This document shows, piece by piece, positions 1-7,920 of a DNA stretch of 64,000 nucleotides. Position 1 is the first letter of the stretch, and every line of letters begins with the position of its first letter. The stretch covers positions 1-64,000 of the forward strand of contig JAKQOW010000017.1 of the NCBI GenBank assembly GCA_029565065.1, given 5' to 3'. The position numbers were made by a program, and so were the translations under genes. A model generated the notes under the pieces. That model saw only the letters and a program-made list of their open reading frames with translations, had not been told where the DNA came from and searched no databases. Source of the DNA: Acidobacteriota bacterium. GTDB lineage: Bacteria; Acidobacteriota; JAAYUB01.

Positions 1-243
1 GGAGCGGCTCCGCCACGGCGAGGCGGCATGAGCCGGCGACGGCGCGCCGCGTTGCCCCTCCCCCTCGGGGGAGGGGCAACGCCAGGAGAAGCCTTGGAGA
101 TACCCTCTACCTTTTTGCAGAAGATACTTGACACAACTCGCTGTTTGAACCGAGTGGGGTCGAAGGCCGACCACGCATGCCGGTGACGCACCGGTCAAAC
201 AACTGTAATATAATCACGTCATCAAGTGTCGGCCCGAGCACCC
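1..243. other. Gene-free left end with long palindrome and CPBP leader
   Basis: No reading frame with coding character is visible here. The stretch holds a 13-bp perfect inverted repeat (arms 51-63 and 68-80, loop CTCG), a short A/T-rich stretch and the presumed leader of the following gene. The palindrome could be the terminator or repeat element of a gene lying left of the window, but no U-run follows it on the plus strand. Confidence 0.5.
209..214 (+). promoter_or_regulatory. -10 element (TATAAT) for the CPBP protease gene
   Basis: A perfect TATAAT lies 30 bp upstream of the chosen ATG at 244, predicting a transcript start near 221. No good -35 is visible at the usual spacing. Inferred from position and consensus only. 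Confidence 0.4.
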
Positions 244-1134
244 ATGAAGCGAACTCCCCTCATCGCCTACCTGGTTTTGGTGGCGCTCCTCAGCGCGGCT
301 TTCATCGCCGGGATGAAGGCCATGGGCCGGAGCGGGAACTACCTGGCCGGAGCCTACATGCTGGCCCCGGCCATCGCCGCCGCCCTGACGCGCCTGTTTT
401 TCTATCGGCCCGGATTCAGGGACGCTCGGCTCCATCTTGGAAGATGGCCGGATTATCTTCGGTTCTGGGGAATCACCCTGGGCGTCGTGATCCTCTCCTA
501 TGCCGTCTACACGTTGCTTGGCGCCATCCGCTGGGACTTCAGCGGCGAGACGTTCCTAGCGCAGCTGCTGAGCCAGCTGGCGGCGTCCGGCGAGCGGATT
601 GATGACCTGCCCGCGGGGCTTACGCCGCGGATGATGCTGATCATCTTCTTCATCGGCGGGCTGACACTGTTCAACGTCCCCCTGGTCGTCGCCGGATTCG
701 GCGAGGAATTCGGCTGGCGGGGGCTCCTGTTCCCGCTGCTCTGCCGGTCCCGGCGAATCCTCGGCTTCGTCGCCGGCGGCCTGATCTGGCTCGCTTGGCA
801 CGCGCCGCTGATGCTGGTCCTGCCGGACACCTCCGGCTTCACCGCCGGACAACACGCGCTCAATGCGGCCGTTCTGGCGGTCGGGGCCATCGCCTCGTTC
901 GTCTTCTTCGCCTGGGTGTACGCCAAATCGGGCACCATCTGGGTGCCGGCGCTGGCCCACGCCGTGTTCAACAACGGATCGCGGTCCTTCGCCTATTTCG
1001 CCGTCGTCGAGAACCAGATCCTGGCCAATGTCGGATTGATGCTGGCCATGCTGGCCGTCGTCGCCGTGCTGCACGTCCGGGGGGAGTGGGCGGCTTTTGA
1101 CGCGTTTTTCAGCCAGGGACAGCGGAAAGGTTGA
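244..1134 (+). CDS. CPBP-family intramembrane glutamic protease
   Basis: A 296-residue polytopic membrane protein of the CPBP/Abi (CAAX protease-like, Rce1) family, which cleaves substrates within the membrane. The three family motifs are visible: EExxxR (E154, E155, R159 in GEEFGWRG), a histidine in LAWHAP (H186) and HAVFN (H239, N243). Several hydrophobic segments surround them, starting directly at the N terminus (LIAYLVLVALLSAAF). I chose ATG 244; an in-frame GTG at 226 would add six residues, but neither has an obvious Shine-Dalgarno. Substrate unknown: bacterial members act in bacteriocin self-immunity, protein processing or signalling. It stands alone, with no immunity or peptide gene beside it. 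Family assignment is secure, role is not. Confidence 0.88.
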   Translation: MKRTPLIAYLVLVALLSAAFIAGMKAMGRSGNYLAGAYMLAPAIAAALTRLFFYRPGFRDARLHLGRWPDYLRFWGITLGVVILSYAVYTLLGAIRWDFSGETFLAQLLSQLAASGERIDDLPAGLTPRMMLIIFFIGGLTLFNVPLVVAGFGEEFGWRGLLFPLLCRSRRILGFVAGGLIWLAWHAPLMLVLPDTSGFTAGQHALNAAVLAVGAIASFVFFAWVYAKSGTIWVPALAHAVFNNGSRSFAYFAVVENQILANVGLMLAMLAVVAVLHVRGEWAAFDAFFSQGQRKG

Positions 1135-1215
1135 ACCGGTCGATGGTCGGGGTGTCATGACCGGCAAGAGGCCCACGAGTTGAATGCCGGCCGCTCCTCT
1201 GGCCCGGCGGCTGCA

Positions 1216-1884
1216 TCAGGAAGCTGCGGCGATGCTGGCGGCGGCGCAGGCCGCGACGCAGGCGGCCATGACGGCGGCGACCTGGTCGGCCACGGCTTTC
1301 CCGAACGCCTCATCCTTGGCCAGCTCGGCGAAGCGCTGCTTGGCCTTTTTCCGCTCGTCCCGGTCGGAGAAAACTTCGTCCACGAGGTCGCAGGCCCGGA
1401 CGAGGCTCACCAGGAAGCGGGTGCGCGCGTCGGGCGCGGTGGCGGTGAACGCGGCCTGGCGCAGCCGCCGGCGCACCTCCAGCTCCTCCAGCGGATTGGA
1501 GGTCGGGAAACGCTCCGCGGGGAACACCCACAGGATCCGGTGCTCCTCCCGGCGCAGGATGCGCTTCTGCACGAGCCGGTCGAGGTAGGTCCGCTGGATC
1601 GACTTGCGGCCGCCCAGCCGGGTCATCCAGCCGGCGATGGTCTTCGGCCTGGCGGCCGTCCGGAGCAGGCCGAGGCACTCGTCCAGGACCGCGTCGCCCG
1701 TGTCACCGGCCGGCGTGGCCACCAGTTTCTTGCCCTCGATCCGGACCTTCTCCTTCATGGCCAGTTCCATCAGGACGGCCGCGGCCAGCCCGAAGGGCAG
1801 GCCGATGGAGGCCGAGCACAGCACGGTCCCCTTGTCGTCGCGCAGGCTGAGCAGCAACAGCTCTTCGGCCAGGGTGAGTTTCAT
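1216..1884 (-). CDS. GOLPH3/VPS74 (GPP34) family protein
   Basis: A 222-residue soluble protein beginning MKLTLAEELLLLSL, the typical start of the GPP34 domain, followed by the glycine/leucine-rich helix characteristic of bacterial GOLPH3-like proteins. In eukaryotes GOLPH3 binds phosphatidylinositol 4-phosphate and retains glycosyltransferases in the Golgi. Bacterial relatives are common in Actinobacteria and some other phyla and their function is poorly known. The ATG at 1884 has an AGGAG about 10 bases upstream; the frame remains open further upstream but without coding character. The C-terminal tail is unusually rich in alanine (about the last 25 residues), perhaps a membrane-associating helix. 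No linked partner is visible; neighbours are an intergenic repeat island and a CPBP protease. Confidence 0.82.
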   Translation of the reverse strand: MKLTLAEELLLLSLRDDKGTVLCSASIGLPFGLAAAVLMELAMKEKVRIEGKKLVATPAGDTGDAVLDECLGLLRTAARPKTIAGWMTRLGGRKSIQRTYLDRLVQKRILRREEHRILWVFPAERFPTSNPLEELEVRRRLRQAAFTATAPDARTRFLVSLVRACDLVDEVFSDRDERKKAKQRFAELAKDEAFGKAVADQVAAVMAACVAACAAASIAAAS

Positions 1885-2041
1885 GGGCGGTTCTCCTCGC
1901 GCGCGACGACGTCCGCGCGCCGTGGATTGATTATACGGAATCAGACTGTTTGCCGCCACCCGCCGCGATAGCAGCGGCGTCCCCCCCGTTGCGAATCGCG
2001 GAGTCTGGCGCCTCATCTACATTTGACGCCATGACCGAAAA

Positions 2042-2196
2042 AGCCGTTGATTACGAGCACGATTACGATTACGAATTACGATTACGAATTACGATTACGA
2101 ATTACGATTACGAGCACGAACTCTCAACCTTCAACCCTCAACTCTCAACGAATGGGGACGAGCCCCGAGCCCCGAACCCCGAATCTCGAGCCTCGC
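2042..2196. repeat. Low-complexity intergenic repeat island (GATTAC-type)
   Basis: Three consecutive low-complexity blocks: about six copies of GATTACGA/ATTACGA (2048-2118), then CTCAAC/TTCAAC units (2119-2149), then CCGAGCC/CCGAACC units (2160-2195). The block lies between the start of the GOLPH3-like gene and the end of the HD-hydrolase gene, so it does not interrupt coding sequence. Its base composition (first part about one third G+C) contrasts sharply with its neighbours. It is not CRISPR-like: there are no spacers and units are 6-14 bp. Confidence 0.85.
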
Positions 2197-2198
2197 CG

Positions 2199-2750
2199 TC
2201 AGAGTCCCAGTTCCGCCGCGCTCGCCTGCATGGCGGCAAGCACCACGCCGATGTGCTCCTCGAGCTGCACGCCCAGCTCCTCGGCTCCCAGCCGGATCTC
2301 GTCGCGGTTGACGGCGCGGGCGAACGCCTTGTCCTTCATCTTCTTGATCACCGAGCGGACGCCCACCGCCTCCAGCTTCTTGTCGGGAGTGACCAGGGCG
2401 GCGGCGGTGATGAGGCCCACCAGCTCGTCCACGGCGAAGAGGGCCTTGGCCACGAGGGTGTCCCGCGGCACGCCGGTATAGCTGGCGTGGGCCAGGATGG
2501 CCCGGACCAGGGTCTCTTCCATCCCGAGCCGGCGCAGCTCCTCGGCGCCGCGGAATGGGTGGTTGTCGGCGTCGGGGTAGCGCTCGTAGTCGAAATCGTG
2601 GAGCAGCCCCACCACCCCCCAGATGTCGGCGTCCTCGCCGAAGCGGCGCGCGTAGGCGCGCATGGCTGCGGCCACGCCGTAGGCATGCTTACGCAGGCCG
2701 TCCTTCAGGGTCCATTCGTGGAGCAGGGTCAGGGCGTCGTCTCGAATCAT
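2199..2750 (-). CDS. HD-domain phosphohydrolase
   Basis: A 183-residue HD-domain protein. The metal ligands are visible as H23 (RKHAYG), the H51-D52 pair (LLHDFDYE) and later D118 in the helix AVDELVGL. The single-domain size and the motif GLLHDFDYERYPD are typical of small stand-alone HD hydrolases annotated as HDIG-domain proteins, which hydrolyse nucleotides or phosphate esters; the substrate cannot be deduced. I chose ATG 2750 because GAGGAGG lies 7-13 bases upstream. It lies just downstream of the amino-acid operon but is separated from it by a terminator hairpin (2805-2836), so it is probably transcribed separately. Confidence 0.8.
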   Translation of the reverse strand: MIRDDALTLLHEWTLKDGLRKHAYGVAAAMRAYARRFGEDADIWGVVGLLHDFDYERYPDADNHPFRGAEELRRLGMEETLVRAILAHASYTGVPRDTLVAKALFAVDELVGLITAAALVTPDKKLEAVGVRSVIKKMKDKAFARAVNRDEIRLGAEELGVQLEEHIGVVLAAMQASAAELGL

Positions 2751-2804
2751 GGCAAGCCTCCTCGGGTATCCTCCCGATTTCACCACAAAGGGAGGGCCGG
2801 GGCC

Positions 2805-2836
2805 AAGAAAAAAGCGGACGGCGAATGCCGTCCGCT
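2805..2836 (-). terminator. Intrinsic terminator of the minus-strand PLP-enzyme/homoserine dehydrogenase/AOR unit
   Basis: A 10-bp perfect stem (2813-2822 with 2827-2836, loop of four) is followed on the minus strand by a T-run (complement of the A-run 2808-2812). It lies 32 bp past the stop codon of the aldehyde:ferredoxin oxidoreductase gene. Classic rho-independent form. Confidence 0.85.
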
Positions 2837-2868
2837 GAAAGGGGTAGCCGTGGGCCGCGGGCCGCCGG

Positions 2869-4656
2869 TCAGATCGGGTTCAGCCCCAGCTCGGTGAGGG
2901 TGGCCGGCGTGGGCGCGCCGGCGGCGTCCCAGCCGCGCGCGGCGTAGTACATGTCCAGCCATTCGCCGAACTTCTCCTCGGTGAGGCGCCGTCCCTCGAA
3001 GAGCCCCGCCTCGTGGGGCTCCTGGAAGAAGCGCGGCGGCAGGGTGTCGTCGGCGCGGGTGCGGCCGTTGGCGATGTTGTAGAGGCGGGTCAGGTTGGAG
3101 ATCTTGTTGCCGAGCCGGTTCATGTCCGTCTCGCTCATGGGGATGCCGGTGCACTTCTCGAACACCGGCGCCAGCCGGTCGAGGTCGTACATCACGAAAT
3201 CGCAGACGATGAGGCAGTTCCGGGTGTTCACGACATCCTGGCCGATGCGGACGAAATCGGGCGTGCTCTCCCAGGAAAGCTCTTTCCGCATCTCCGCCGA
3301 GGCGGACCAGAACCGGGTGTGGGAGGCGAAATCGGACGTGGCCAGGGTCAGGCCCATGGAGGCGCATCCTTTGATGTTCACCCCCGACAGCTCCATGCCG
3401 GCGATCTGGATGGCGAAGTAGTCGCTCCCCTTGCCGATGCGCCGGGCGGCGATCCGGGTGCCCTCGGCGAGCAGGTCGCCGATCTTCTCACGGTGGGCGA
3501 TCTGGCGGAGCAGGGCGGCCTGGGCCTCGGCGCTGCCGAAATGGAGCGCGACGCCCCCGGTGTCCGCCGCGCTGATGATGCCCCGCTCGAACGCCTCCAT
3601 GGCGAAGGAGCAGACCACGCCTGCCGAGATGGTGTCGAGCCCCAGATCGTCGCACAGCCAGTTGGCATAGGCCACCGCCTCGGCCGAATCGATGTCGCAG
3701 CCGGAACCGAGAAAGGCGGTGGTCTCGTACTCGGGGCCCTCCACCTCGTAATTTCCCCAGCGCGCCTCCTTGGAGCAGCGGATGGCGCAGTTGAAGCAGC
3801 CGGTGCTCTTCCAGGCCAGCTTCTCGCGGCATGCCTCGGAAGTGATGCCTTCGTAGCCGGCGAACTGGGTGTCGCGCCAGTTGTGGGTGGGTAGGAAATG
3901 CCCCTGCTCCTGGCCCATGCGGATCCACATCATGGTGCCGAGGTCGTCGCGGCGCTGCCGGTTCGGGTGGGCGACGATGTCTTTGGTGAGCTGCCGGTTC
4001 AGCTCCTGGAAGCCGGCGGGGTCGTGGTAGGCGATTTTCTCGTCCCCCTCCACGACGAGCGCTTTGAGATTCTTGGCGCCCATGACCGCGCCGGCGCCGC
4101 CGCGGCCGTACTGGCGGTACAGCTCGGTGCCGATGCAGGCGAAGCGGACGCGGTTCTCGCCGGCCGGGCCGATCAGGGCCACGCGGGCCTTGGGGTAAGT
4201 TTCGCGAAGCGCCTTCTCCGCCTCGTAGATCCCTTTGCCCCAGAGGTGGGCGGCGTCCTCGAAGCGGACCTCGCCGGGGCGCACGTGGAGGTAGACCGGC
4301 CGGTCGCTCTCGCCGGTGATCCAGATCCAGTCGAGGCCGGCCTTCTTGAGCGCCGGTCCGAAGTGGCCGCCGGCGTGGGTGTCGAGGAACGTGCCGGTGA
4401 GCGGCGACTTGGTGCAGACCACCGAACGGGCGGACGTTTGGACCTGAGTGCCGGTGAACGGCCCGGTCATGAAGATGAGCGGATTTTCCGGAGCGAACGG
4501 GTCGTGGGTGACCAGCCCCCGGTCCACCATGAGTTTCAGGCCGGCGCCTTTGCCGCCGATCCAGCCGGCGAAGAGCGACGGATCGGGCTGGCCGAAACGG
4601 AACGTGCGATGGGTCAAGTCAACCTCGAGAAAGCGGTTCATGTAGCCCTTGTACAT
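2869..4656 (-). CDS. Aldehyde:ferredoxin oxidoreductase family protein (tungsten enzyme)
   Basis: A 595-residue member of the AOR family, cytoplasmic enzymes that oxidise aldehydes to carboxylic acids with ferredoxin, using a tungsto-bispterin and one [4Fe-4S] cluster. The first three cluster ligands form CxxCxxxC (C287, C290, C294 in CFNCAIRC); the fourth is C484 or C480 in the segment NCLIVCDF. The N-terminal domain has the usual glycine-rich pterin-binding stretch (GGKGAGL, 35-41; GRGGAGAVMGAKNLKA, 185-200). Length is normal for the family (about 600). ATG 4656 has AGGAGG just upstream. It is the last gene of a unit with homoserine dehydrogenase (28-bp gap) and a PLP enzyme, unusual company for an AOR. 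The exact aldehyde is unknown; presence of the enzyme suggests anaerobic ferredoxin-linked metabolism and a tungstate supply. Confidence 0.9.
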   Translation of the reverse strand: MYKGYMNRFLEVDLTHRTFRFGQPDPSLFAGWIGGKGAGLKLMVDRGLVTHDPFAPENPLIFMTGPFTGTQVQTSARSVVCTKSPLTGTFLDTHAGGHFGPALKKAGLDWIWITGESDRPVYLHVRPGEVRFEDAAHLWGKGIYEAEKALRETYPKARVALIGPAGENRVRFACIGTELYRQYGRGGAGAVMGAKNLKALVVEGDEKIAYHDPAGFQELNRQLTKDIVAHPNRQRRDDLGTMMWIRMGQEQGHFLPTHNWRDTQFAGYEGITSEACREKLAWKSTGCFNCAIRCSKEARWGNYEVEGPEYETTAFLGSGCDIDSAEAVAYANWLCDDLGLDTISAGVVCSFAMEAFERGIISAADTGGVALHFGSAEAQAALLRQIAHREKIGDLLAEGTRIAARRIGKGSDYFAIQIAGMELSGVNIKGCASMGLTLATSDFASHTRFWSASAEMRKELSWESTPDFVRIGQDVVNTRNCLIVCDFVMYDLDRLAPVFEKCTGIPMSETDMNRLGNKISNLTRLYNIANGRTRADDTLPPRFFQEPHEAGLFEGRRLTEEKFGEWLDMYYAARGWDAAGAPTPATLTELGLNPI

Positions 4657-4684
4657 GGCGTGCCTCCTGTGGGCGCCGGCGGCG

Positions 4685-5707
4685 TCAGTGCGCCCGGGCG
4701 ATGTGGAGCAGGTCGATGAGCATGCTGTAGCCGGTTTCGGTGCGGCCGGCGCCCGGGCCGACGACGGTCACGTCGCCCATGGCGCGGGACTTGATGGTGA
4801 CGGCGTTCGTGGCGCCCATCACGCCGGCCAGCGGGTGGCTCAGGGGGATCTGCATGGGCGCCACCGAGGCGTGCACCTTGCCCCCCTCGCGCCAGACCCG
4901 GCCGATGAGTTTGTAGCGGAATCCCTTCTGCTTGGCCTCGGCGATCGCCTCGGCGCTGATCTTCGTGATCCCGTCGCACGGGTAGTCAAACGGCTTCTTC
5001 GTGGCGCCGAAGACCGTGTTGGCCAGGATGGTCACCTTGGCCAGGGCGTCCCAGCCCAGCACGTCGGCGTCGGGGACCGCCTCGGCGTAGCCCAGCTCCT
5101 GGGCCTTCTTCAGGGCGTCGGCGTAGGACAGCCCCTCCTCCATCCGGGTCAGGATGTAGTTGGTGGTGCCGTTGAGGATGCCGCGGATCTCCTGAATGCC
5201 GCTGCCGGCCAGGGTCTCGCGGATGAGGTTGACGATCGGCGTGCCGCTCATGACCGTCCCCTCGTACAGGAAGTGCACGCCCCGCGCCTTGGCCATGGCC
5301 TGGAGCTCGGCGTAATGCAGCGCCAGGGGGCCCTTGTTGGTGGTCACCACGTGCATGCCGCGCTGGAGCGCCGCCTTGATGTGGGCGGTGGCCGGCTGGG
5401 CGGTCTTGATGTCGGTGTAGGTCGCCTCGAGCATCACGTCCGCCTCGGCCTCCTCGATGAGGGCCAGGGCGTCGCCCCGCACATAGGCCTGGGGCAGCTC
5501 GTTGAGGGAGTGGCCCGCCTTGAGTGTCTCCAGGGCCTTGGTCAGATTGATCCCGTCGGGGTGGTAGACCATGCCCTTCTGCATGTCGGCGATGCCCACC
5601 ACCGTCCAGTTCAAGCCGTACTCGTTGCGAAGCGCCTCGTGATTCTCCAGAAGCAGCTCGGCCAGCCCCTGGCCCACCGTCCCGAATCCGACGAACAATA
5701 GCCGCAT
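4685..5707 (-). CDS. hom: Homoserine dehydrogenase (no ACT domain)
   Basis: A 340-residue NAD(P)-dependent homoserine dehydrogenase, which reduces aspartate 4-semialdehyde to homoserine on the way to methionine and threonine. The N terminus carries the Rossmann motif VGFGTVGQG (6-14). The catalytic domain follows with the family segments EGTVMSGTPI, LNGTTNYILTRM and DADVLGWDALAK. The C-terminal ACT domain of feedback-regulated enzymes is absent, so this is a short, probably threonine-insensitive form. ATG 5707 is preceded by AGGAGG. It sits between a PLP-dependent sulfhydrylase-type enzyme and the AOR on one minus-strand unit, consistent with methionine synthesis through O-acylhomoserine. Confidence 0.9.
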   Translation of the reverse strand: MRLLFVGFGTVGQGLAELLLENHEALRNEYGLNWTVVGIADMQKGMVYHPDGINLTKALETLKAGHSLNELPQAYVRGDALALIEEAEADVMLEATYTDIKTAQPATAHIKAALQRGMHVVTTNKGPLALHYAELQAMAKARGVHFLYEGTVMSGTPIVNLIRETLAGSGIQEIRGILNGTTNYILTRMEEGLSYADALKKAQELGYAEAVPDADVLGWDALAKVTILANTVFGATKKPFDYPCDGITKISAEAIAEAKQKGFRYKLIGRVWREGGKVHASVAPMQIPLSHPLAGVMGATNAVTIKSRAMGDVTVVGPGAGRTETGYSMLIDLLHIARAH

Positions 5708-5756
5708 ACAGTCCTCCTATGCTTAATATGAATCTCGATGATGTTCCATGACTCCG

Positions 5757-5782
5757 CCCGATTCACCGATTAACCAATCACC
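5757..5782. repeat. Degenerate ATTCACCGATTAACC-type string overlapping a stop codon
   Basis: This short A/C-rich string shares the core ATTCACCGA and GATTAACC with a string at 48413-48446 (opposite orientation) and CCATTCACC with one at 14695-14712. It covers the stop codon and last codons of the PLP enzyme gene. Similarity was noticed by eye. Confidence 0.5.
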
Positions 5783-7146
5783 TTGAGCGCCTGTTCGAGG
5801 TCTGCGATGACGTCGTCGGGATGCTCGCCGCCCACGCACAGACGGATCATGGTGGGGGCCACGCCGGCGAGTTTCCGTCCGGTTTCGCCCTGCTGCTGGT
5901 GGGTCGAGATGGCCGGGATGGTGGCCACCGACTTGATCCGGCCGAGGTCCGTCGCCCGCCAGATGCGCTGGAAGCCGTCGAACACCCGGCGGGTCTCGGC
6001 GGCGGTGCCGCGGACGTCGAACGACATCAGGTGGCCGAAGGCCGGCTCGTCGCTGTCCGCCAGTTTCATGTAGCGCGCGGCCAGGGCGTGCAGCGGATGG
6101 CCGGGCAGGCCGAGGTAATCGACCCGCGCCACACGCGGATGTTCGGCCAGGTACCGGGCCACCTGCATCGTGTTGCGGGAGAAGAGCGCCATCTTCGTGC
6201 GCAGGAGGCGCAGGTCGCTGAGGAGGAAGAAGGCCGAGTGGGCCGACATGCAGGGGCCCGAGTCGCGGAACGGCCAGAGCTTGAGCCAGAGGCCGAAGTC
6301 AGCCTTGACCTCGGCGGGGAGATGCCGGCTGGTGACGGGCCGCCGGGCGACGATGGCGCCGCCGATGGTGAACCCGCCGCTCCCCACCGACTTGGTGAGG
6401 GAATGCACCACGATGTCGGCGCCGTGGGCGATCGGGCGCAGCAACGCCGGGGTGGCGATGGTGGCGTCCACGATGAGCGGAATCTCGTGGCGATGGGCCA
6501 CCGCCGCCACCGCGGCGATGTCGGCGCAGGCCTGCTGGGGGTTGGAGGGCATCTCGACGTACAGGAACCGGGTGCCGTCGTCGACCAGCTTTTCCCATTC
6601 GTCCATCTCCCACGGACGCGTCACCCAGCGCACCTGGGCGCCGCGCTCGCGCATGCGCAGGTTGAACAACTGGAACGTCCCGCCGTACACCTGGGCGGCG
6701 GAGACGAAATTCAGGTTGCGGATATCGCCGTCGCGGATCTCCAGGAACGGTTCCACGGCCTGCTTGATCGCCGACATCCCGGCCGAGGTGCAGAGCGCCG
6801 TGGTGTCGGCGCCGGTGCCGTATCCTTCGAGCAACGCCAGGGTTTCTTCCAGGTAGTAGACAGTGGGATTGTGGATGCGGGAATAGCACCAGGTGGGCAC
6901 CAGGTAGGCCAGACCGGCTTCCATCTCGTCGGAGTCTCGGTAGGCCTGGGAAGTGGACGGGTAGATGGGCTCGATGATGCCGCCCTGGCCGTTGGCGAAC
7001 GCCTCCTCGACGGAGTACATGCCGTGCACGGCGATGGTGTCGAACTTGAGCCGTTTGACCTGATCCCGGTAGGCGGTCCGCCGGGCGAGATAGGCCTCGG
7101 CCTCGCGCATGTATCGCCGCACACCTTCGGAGTAGCTGGAATCCAT
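5770..7146 (-). CDS. Cys/Met-metabolism PLP enzyme, probable O-acylhomoserine sulfhydrylase
   Basis: A 458-residue PLP enzyme of the Cys/Met metabolism family (cystathionine gamma-synthase, O-acetylhomoserine sulfhydrylase, methionine gamma-lyase). The Schiff-base lysine is K252 in HSLTKSVGSGG, the cofactor-binding aspartate is in VDATIATP (D228), and the phosphate-binding region is TSAGMSAI (120-127). It has an N-terminal extension of about 35 residues before the conserved TIAVHGM. ATG 7146 has GAGGAGG upstream; the longer frame to 7230 lacks a ribosome site. Being co-transcribed with homoserine dehydrogenase, the most likely role is sulfhydrylation of an activated homoserine, giving homocysteine; lyase activity cannot be excluded from sequence alone. 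A sigma70 promoter lies at 7245-7274. Confidence 0.85.
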   Translation of the reverse strand: MDSSYSEGVRRYMREAEAYLARRTAYRDQVKRLKFDTIAVHGMYSVEEAFANGQGGIIEPIYPSTSQAYRDSDEMEAGLAYLVPTWCYSRIHNPTVYYLEETLALLEGYGTGADTTALCTSAGMSAIKQAVEPFLEIRDGDIRNLNFVSAAQVYGGTFQLFNLRMRERGAQVRWVTRPWEMDEWEKLVDDGTRFLYVEMPSNPQQACADIAAVAAVAHRHEIPLIVDATIATPALLRPIAHGADIVVHSLTKSVGSGGFTIGGAIVARRPVTSRHLPAEVKADFGLWLKLWPFRDSGPCMSAHSAFFLLSDLRLLRTKMALFSRNTMQVARYLAEHPRVARVDYLGLPGHPLHALAARYMKLADSDEPAFGHLMSFDVRGTAAETRRVFDGFQRIWRATDLGRIKSVATIPAISTHQQQGETGRKLAGVAPTMIRLCVGGEHPDDVIADLEQALKVIG

Positions 7147-7244
7147 GACTGCCTCCTCAGACGGGATGATAGACGGACGATGAAATGTCTCGGAAAAGCT
7201 GGCCGGCGGGCCGATCGGATAGTTAAGCAAATCAGATGAGTTCG

Positions 7245-7274
7245 ATTATAGCCAACTCGGGGTGGCAAAGTCAA
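7245..7274 (-). promoter_or_regulatory. Sigma70 promoter of the amino-acid/AOR unit
   Basis: On the minus strand TTGACT (complement of 7269-7274) is followed after 18 bp by a perfect TATAAT (complement of 7245-7250). The predicted transcript starts near 7238, leaving a leader of about 90 nt in which I could not recognise a SAM riboswitch or T-box. Confidence 0.7.
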
Positions 7275-7347
7275 AACAACGGAAGAAAATATCGCAACGG
7301 GACCATGGACGCCAGCGGTTGGGACCGGCCGGCGGCGGCGGTCAGGC

Positions 7348-7755
7348 TCACTCGTCCACTGCGGCCGGGATGAACACGCGGCCGCTTTTGACGCCGTGGG
7401 TGCTGATGAGGCGGTCGGCCAGCTCCTGGACACGGCCGGCCGTGCCGCGGATCACCACCACCTCCAGGCAGTCGGTGTGCGTCAGGTGGATGTGCAGGTT
7501 CGACAGGACGTGCGTGTGGTGGTCGTGCTGGAGCTGGATCAGCCGCTGCGACAACTCGCGGCGGTGGTGGTCGTACACCATGGTCACGACGCCCACCACC
7601 TCGGCATTGCCCCGGATTTTCTCCGCCAGCAGGTGCTGGCGCATCAGGTGAGCCAGGGCGTCGGAGCGGTTCTTGAAACCTTCCGCCGCCAGCCGGCGGT
7701 CGAACGCCGTCAGCAGCTCCGCGTCGCAGGATACGCCGAATCGGGCCAGTTTCAT
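7348..7755 (-). CDS. nikR: Nickel-responsive transcriptional regulator NikR
   Basis: A 135-residue NikR, a tetrameric ribbon-helix-helix repressor that controls nickel uptake. The N-terminal RHH domain is residues 1-45 (MKLARFGVSCDAELL). The C-terminal ACT-like metal domain holds all four high-affinity Ni ligands at the expected places: H77 (QHDHH), H88 and H90 (LHIH) and C96 (DCLEVVV), corresponding to E. coli H76, H87, H89 and C95. ATG 7755 has GGAGG upstream; the frame stays open far upstream but overlaps recF antisense and is not credible. It is divergent from recF. No nickel transporter or hydrogenase gene lies in the window, and I did not find a convincing NikR operator beside it. Confidence 0.95.
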   Translation of the reverse strand: MKLARFGVSCDAELLTAFDRRLAAEGFKNRSDALAHLMRQHLLAEKIRGNAEVVGVVTMVYDHHRRELSQRLIQLQHDHHTHVLSNLHIHLTHTDCLEVVVIRGTAGRVQELADRLISTHGVKSGRVFIPAAVDE

Positions 7756-7920
7756 GGGCGCCTCCGCTGATGCCACGATTGCTTCGCATGGTAGCACAGG
7801 CGGAGCCGCTGCGCCCGGCATTTTCGGGCCGGGCGGGCGACGCGGCCCGTCTTGCATTTTGCCCGGGGCGGCCGTATGATGGCCGGAAGCCGGCGGCTGG
7901 AGCCGGCGGAACCGGAGCCC

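Noticed and set aside
2048-2118. CRISPR array
   Set aside because: Units are about 8-14 bp, contiguous and without spacers; no cas genes nearby.
7147-7238. SAM riboswitch or T-box in the leader of the methionine-type operon
   Set aside because: The leader is short and none of the conserved segments could be recognised.
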